From the NCBI GenBank assembly GCA_964619265.1, contig CAZUCE010000003.1:214131-278130 (forward strand): 64,000 bases of DNA, given 5' to 3'. The notes under the pieces were generated by a model, which was not told the DNA's origin, did not search any database, and worked only from the letters and a program-made list of their open reading frames with translations. The stretch is from CAZUCE01 sp964619265. GTDB taxonomy: Bacteria > Planctomycetota > UBA1135 > GCA-002686595. The position numbers were made by a program, and so were the translations under genes. Position 1 is the first letter of the stretch. Each line of letters opens with the position of its first letter. This document shows positions 60,519-64,000 of the stretch, one piece after another.

Positions 60519-60564
60519 CCAGAAAAGAAGTCGGCGCGCGATCCGAGGATGAATCGCGCGCCGA
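60519..60564 (-). terminator. Intrinsic terminator of the sulfate-activation operon
   Basis: On the minus strand a 12-bp perfect stem (TCGGCGCGCGAT with ATCGCGCGCCGA, 10-nt loop at 60543-60552) lies 36 bp after the APS kinase stop and is followed by the U-rich stretch CTTCTTTTCT. Confidence 0.8.
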
Positions 60565-60599
60565 AGCCAGAAGCTCAGAGCCTCTCGAACCCAGGTCCG

Positions 60600-61133
60600 T
60601 TAGCTGATCAGGCCCTTCGAGCGGAGGTAGTCGATGATCTTGTCACCGGACTGCTCGATGGACTCGTCGCCTGTATGGACGACGATTTCAGCTTTTTCCG
60701 GGGCCTCGTAGGGATCTGAGATGCCGGTGAAGTTCTTGATCTCGCCGGCGCGGGCTTTCTTGTAGAGCCCCTTGGTGTCGCGCTCTTCGACAACCGCCAG
60801 AGGAGCTTCGACGTAGACCTCGATGAACTCGGCGTTGGCCAGCTTGCGACACTCGTCGCGCACCGAAGCGTAGGGCGAGATCGCGGCGGTCATCGCACAC
60901 ACGCCGTTGCGGGCGAGCAGGTTGGCGACGTAGCCAATGCGGCGAATGTTGGTATCGCGGTCCTCCTTGGAGAACCCGAGTCCTTTGGAGAGGTTTTCTC
61001 GAACTTCGTCGCCGTCCATGACCTCAACGGGAACACCTAGTTCCTTCAACTTGGGGGTCAGGTACTGGGAGAGGGTGCTCTTGCCGGCGCCGGAGAGGCC
61101 GGTGAACCACAGAATAAAGCCTTTGTTGCTCAT
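60600..61133 (-). CDS. cysC: Adenylylsulfate (APS) kinase
   Basis: 177 residues. The P-loop G-L-S-G-A-G-K-S-T, D-G-D-E-V-R and G-L-G-F-S-K-E-D-R, and the later K-N-F-T-G-I-S-D-P-Y-E-A-P are all CysC signatures. It phosphorylates APS to PAPS, with APS supplied by the ATP sulfurylase of the same operon. The ATG at 61133 (M-S-N-K-G-F) gives the family start; the frame is open further upstream but overlaps the preceding gene. Last gene before a terminator. Confidence 0.95.
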   Translation of the reverse strand: MSNKGFILWFTGLSGAGKSTLSQYLTPKLKELGVPVEVMDGDEVRENLSKGLGFSKEDRDTNIRRIGYVANLLARNGVCAMTAAISPYASVRDECRKLANAEFIEVYVEAPLAVVEERDTKGLYKKARAGEIKNFTGISDPYEAPEKAEIVVHTGDESIEQSGDKIIDYLRSKGLIS

Positions 61134-61192
61134 GTCTAGAAGGGAGGGGGGAGTCAGTCTTGGTTGTTGTGAATGCTTAAGGGCGCGGACGG

Positions 61193-62146
61193 TCAGCGGA
61201 TCTTCCCTTCGAGGTAGGGCACCTCGAAGCACTTCTCATGCATGATCGGACCGTGGCCGAAGTAACCGGCTTCTCCGAACAGCTCGCCGTGGTCAGCGGT
61301 AACGACCACGTAGGTGTTTTCAGGAACCGTGTCGTAGAGCTGCTCAAAAACGCCATCCAGGTAGCGAACGGTGTCGACCTGGCGCTCTTTCAGCTCGTCC
61401 AGCTTCTTCTGATCGAAGAACTGGAACTCTTCTTTGAACTTGGGATCGCTCTCGTCGATCTGGTCATTCATCTTCTTGAAGACGCCGTTAACGCCGGAGA
61501 TGCGCGGCCACATGGACGAATCTTCGTTGGGCTTCGCGTAGGGATAGTGCGTCTCCCCTACGTTCAGCATGTAGAACTCGGGGCGACCCGAATCGAACTT
61601 CATGGTCGGGATCATGGCCGCCATGTCGTTGTGACTGTCCATCAATTGGAAGTCGTCGAAGAACCGGTTGATACCCGTTTTGGGGTTCAGCACCGGCAAG
61701 GAAACCCGCGAGCAGGTCTTATAGCCCATCTTGTTCCGCAAGAACTCCGGCAGCCAAAGGCCCGGGACCATTTCGGCGAAGTCAATCTTCTTGGAACCAG
61801 CGCCTAGACGCTCGTTGTAGTTGAAGAAGTCTTCCTTGTAGTACTCACTCGCGTACACATTGGCCGGCGTGGTGTGCGGCAAAAGACCCGTCAGCAGGTT
61901 GTAGTGCGACGGCGCCGTCCAGGAGGCGTAGGTGTAGCGCTTTTCGACCTTGCCACCCGAGATCTTGGGGATGATCTTGGGCGCAGCCTCCATAAAGGAG
62001 TCGTAGCGACAGGAGTCGAGCGTGATGATGATGAAGTTGTTGTCCGCCTGAGGCTCGGGGGCCGGCGGCATCCCTCCGCGCAAAGGCAGCGGGCGCGGAG
62101 CCGGTCGAGCGGGGGCAGCTTTTTTCTTCTTTCCGAACAGTCCCAT
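61193..62146 (-). CDS. Sulfatase-like (alkaline phosphatase superfamily) protein within the sulfate-activation operon
   Basis: 317 residues, shorter than usual. The N-terminus is basic (G-K-K-K-K) and Pro-rich with no signal peptide, so it is probably cytoplasmic. I-T-L-D-S-C-R-Y-D-S-F and V-T-A-D-H-G-E-L-F-G-E-A are metal sites; the nucleophile region is A-S-W-T-A-P-S-H-Y-N-L-L-T-G, with Thr instead of the formylglycine Cys. It lies between ATP sulfurylase and APS kinase, so a link to sulfate or phospho-sulfate metabolism is likely. The biochemistry is unknown. Confidence 0.85.
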   Translation of the reverse strand: MGLFGKKKKAAPARPAPRPLPLRGGMPPAPEPQADNNFIIITLDSCRYDSFMEAAPKIIPKISGGKVEKRYTYASWTAPSHYNLLTGLLPHTTPANVYASEYYKEDFFNYNERLGAGSKKIDFAEMVPGLWLPEFLRNKMGYKTCSRVSLPVLNPKTGINRFFDDFQLMDSHNDMAAMIPTMKFDSGRPEFYMLNVGETHYPYAKPNEDSSMWPRISGVNGVFKKMNDQIDESDPKFKEEFQFFDQKKLDELKERQVDTVRYLDGVFEQLYDTVPENTYVVVTADHGELFGEAGYFGHGPIMHEKCFEVPYLEGKIR

Positions 62147-62199
62147 GGGGTTCCTGGAGCGAGGGGGCTAGCGGGGGGGCTGGGGGATCGAGCCTCGAT

Positions 62200-63444
62200 T
62201 CAGCTTTTCGACTTGTAGAAGTCGACCAGCACATCGGCCGTGGACTCACGCATGATCCGCGGGTCGGGGCGCTCGCCGCCGACCAACTGCTCGCGCACCT
62301 TGGTGCCCGAGATCGAAACCATCGTCTTGTCCTTGTTCTCGGCCACCAAGCCAACGCGGCCGAGCTCTTCGAAGAACGCGGCGAAGCCGACGTTGACGGT
62401 CTTGATCTTCAGATCTCCACCGAGGTTTTCGAACACTTCCTGGGCGTCGAAGTCGCCCCAGATGGCCGACTTGTCGTCGAACGGCGCGTCGGCGTGCTTG
62501 CGACCGATGATGAAGTGCGTGAAGCCGAGGTTTTGGCGGTAGATCGCGTGCATGACGGCTTCGGAGGGACCGCCGTAGTACATGCGCATATCCAGACCGA
62601 CCAACTCGAGTTGCTCGTTGAGGTCTTGACCAGCTTCTTTCCAGAGCGATTCGTCCTTGTCGCCGTCGCCGAGGTGACGGCCCTTGACCAAGCGCTCGTA
62701 GGTTTCCATGCGGGTGGCGGCCGGGACATCATCGCCCTTCAGCTGACCAACCAGCGGGTTCAGGATGACCCCGGTGTTCTTCTTGTTCTCGCGAAGGATG
62801 ACCTCGGCGCCGTAAACCAGTGCGTACTCGTGGGCGCGGTGCAGCGGGTTACGCGTCTGAAACGCTATCGACTGCTCCCAGCCACGGTCGGCCACCAGCT
62901 TGCGCGCCCGGCTCGGGCACATCACGCGCGGCGCGAACGGGCGCTTGTCCTCGAAGGGCAGGAGGCGAATTTCACCCCCGACCAGCTTGGAACGCTCGTC
63001 GCCGGTCCACAGGCGCGCGCCCGGATGATCGGTGCGCTCGGTGCGGTAGACGGCCTTCAGGAAAGCCGGCTTGTCCCAGTCGTAAACCGAGTCGACGACC
63101 AGCTCGCCGAAGACGTTGCCGGATTCGTCGACCAGGGCGGCCTTCTTGCCGGCGGCGAGGCTCGCGGCCTCGGCATCGGTCACCGGCAGGATGATCGGAA
63201 TCGTCCAGGCGTAGGACTTGCCCCCGCGCTCAAGGGCGGCCTTGGCCAAAACGCTGTTGTAGTCGGCCTCGCCCATCGGGCCAACCAGAGGGCTGAGCGT
63301 TCCATCGGCGACGCGATACAGCGAGGTGTGGTCCGTGGCGTTCACGGCGATGCGCGGCGCGTCGGAGGCGAGCTCAAGGGAGGTGACGTGGCGATCGACG
63401 GGCTGATCGAGGCCCCCGTGCACGGGGGTCAGGTTGGCGCTCAT
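62200..63444 (-). CDS. sat: ATP sulfurylase
   Basis: 414 residues of the Sat (homo-oligomeric) type. Q-T-R-N-P-L-H-R-A-H-E is the catalytic H-x-x-H region (N-P-L-H-R-A-H), and I-I-G-R-K-H-A-D and V-S-I-S-G-T-K-V-R are also diagnostic. It makes APS from sulfate and ATP. It is the second gene of a minus-strand operon (RHH protein, sat, AP-superfamily, cysC), 53 bp upstream of the AP-superfamily gene. No APS or PAPS reductase is in the window. Confidence 0.95.
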   Translation of the reverse strand: MSANLTPVHGGLDQPVDRHVTSLELASDAPRIAVNATDHTSLYRVADGTLSPLVGPMGEADYNSVLAKAALERGGKSYAWTIPIILPVTDAEAASLAAGKKAALVDESGNVFGELVVDSVYDWDKPAFLKAVYRTERTDHPGARLWTGDERSKLVGGEIRLLPFEDKRPFAPRVMCPSRARKLVADRGWEQSIAFQTRNPLHRAHEYALVYGAEVILRENKKNTGVILNPLVGQLKGDDVPAATRMETYERLVKGRHLGDGDKDESLWKEAGQDLNEQLELVGLDMRMYYGGPSEAVMHAIYRQNLGFTHFIIGRKHADAPFDDKSAIWGDFDAQEVFENLGGDLKIKTVNVGFAAFFEELGRVGLVAENKDKTMVSISGTKVREQLVGGERPDPRIMRESTADVLVDFYKSKS

Positions 63445-63520
63445 GGCGGCGGTGGAAGGGGAGGGGGATTCGGAAGTCGTCCGCGCGCACCTTCGCGCGC
63501 GGCGTGGAAAGGAACGCGAG

Positions 63521-63772
63521 CTAGAGGTAGCCGAGGTTTTTGAGCTTGCGCTTCACGTCCTCGAGCTCGTCCTGACTGAACTCATGCTTGGTGTCCTGCT
63601 CCGCCTCGCCCATCAGGTCGCGGAGCACGTAGACGATGAAGTCCGTGGGGCTGTTGAAGCCCGAACCCTCGACCACCTGCTGGATGCGGCGGTAGAGCGG
63701 CCTGGGAATCTTGACGGTGACTTTCGTCTCGCGCACGGCGCGTTCGGGGGCGATAGGGTCTCTCGAGGTCAC
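63521..63772 (-). CDS. Ribbon-helix-helix-like protein at the head of the sulfate-activation operon
   Basis: 83 residues from a GTG at 63772; a later GTG (V-R-E-T-K-V-T-V) is an alternative, and the frame is open to the window edge but unlike a protein. V-T-V-K-I-P can form the RHH beta-strand, followed by helices Y-R-R-I-Q-Q-V-V-E and S-P-T-D-F-I-V-Y-V-L-R-D-L. The end is K-R-K-L-K-N-L-G-Y-L. It resembles the RHH protein at 40263-40460 along its length and may regulate the operon, or bind its proteins through the tail. Confidence 0.7.
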   Translation of the reverse strand: MTSRDPIAPERAVRETKVTVKIPRPLYRRIQQVVEGSGFNSPTDFIVYVLRDLMGEAEQDTKHEFSQDELEDVKRKLKNLGYL

Positions 63773-64000
63773 CGAAGGGAAGCGGCGGCGAGACGAGCAG
63801 GAAGGAAGGCTCCGATCGGAGCCTTCAAAACGCACCCTGACCGGCCCGGAAGGCCTCGCCAGGGGCGGGACGCTCCAATCGTACTCCAATCGGAGCCCTC
63901 CGAGCCCCAAAACCGGGAACTCCGGCTCGAAGCAGGCGAGCCCTCGCGGGCAAAGACGTAGCGCCGCCCTCCGACTAGGATCCCCCCCATGGCCCCCCAC
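63773..64000. other. Right edge of the window
   Basis: About 228 bp of GC-rich sequence upstream of the RHH gene. An ATG at 63989 on the plus strand could begin a gene beyond the edge, but only four codons are visible. Confidence 0.4.

Overview
The window is GC-rich and densely coded, with about 53 protein genes on both strands, short operons with 1-4 bp stop/start overlaps, frequent GTG/TTG starts and few clear Shine-Dalgarno sites. I infer a Gram-negative, lipoprotein-rich, free-living bacterium. A Planctomycetota-like lineage fits best: five alkaline-phosphatase-superfamily 'sulfatase-like' proteins, an HU protein with a Lys/Arg/Thr-rich tail, an EMC3/TMCO1 (DUF106)-like membrane protein and pre-peptidase C-terminal type surface proteins. 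No rRNA or tRNA gene is present to prove this.

Layout. 1-2.7 kb: the start of a molybdopterin oxidoreductase (running off the left edge) behind a fused ferredoxin/NrfD anchor. 2.9-7.9 kb: a prolyl oligopeptidase, a PLP aminotransferase and a radical SAM/SPASM protein. 8-15.7 kb: RhlE-type helicase, OxyR, an AlbA_2 regulator, a degenerate alpha/beta-hydrolase, a PilZ protein, a MauE-thioredoxin fusion and an HU-like protein. 15.9-22.3 kb: nitrilase, two sulfatase-like lipoproteins, a GT-C-like membrane protein and an S1-domain protein. 22.8-28.7 kb: a dynamin-like GTPase followed by three unrecognised, translationally coupled proteins, one of them membrane-bound. 28.7-32 kb: cupin, a large membrane-anchored unknown and an FMN-binding protein. 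32.2-38.6 kb: 2-oxoacid:ferredoxin oxidoreductase, FIST protein, rhodanese and CysQ. 38.7-44.9 kb: HD hydrolase, DUF106-like membrane protein, a ribbon-helix-helix protein and two coupled phosphodiesterase-like proteins. 45-48.2 kb: hybrid histidine kinase and a renalase-like flavoprotein.

48.2-53.2 kb is the most interesting part. A minus-strand run encodes a DUF692/MNIO metal enzyme (all expected ligand residues visible), a small partner protein, and two homologous proteins sharing a C-terminal core centred on D-P-C-P-x-C-G. One has a Tat/lipoprotein-like leader; the other is short and leaderless. This looks like an MNIO post-translational modification system acting on large, probably exported proteins, and I do not recognise it as one of the described MNIO classes. 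Upstream are a SOUL-CIA30 fusion and a beta-barrel gene whose signal peptide is separated from the mature part by one in-frame TAA.

53.7-64 kb: LCAT-like lipase, a surface lipoprotein, a BtuF-like binding protein, a PqqB-like metallo-hydrolase, then a sulfate-activation operon (RHH protein, ATP sulfurylase, AP-superfamily protein, APS kinase) with a good terminator. That operon repeats the RHH + AP-superfamily pairing of the 40-45 kb locus, and both RHH proteins end in the same L-G-Y type tail as two of the sulfatase-like proteins.
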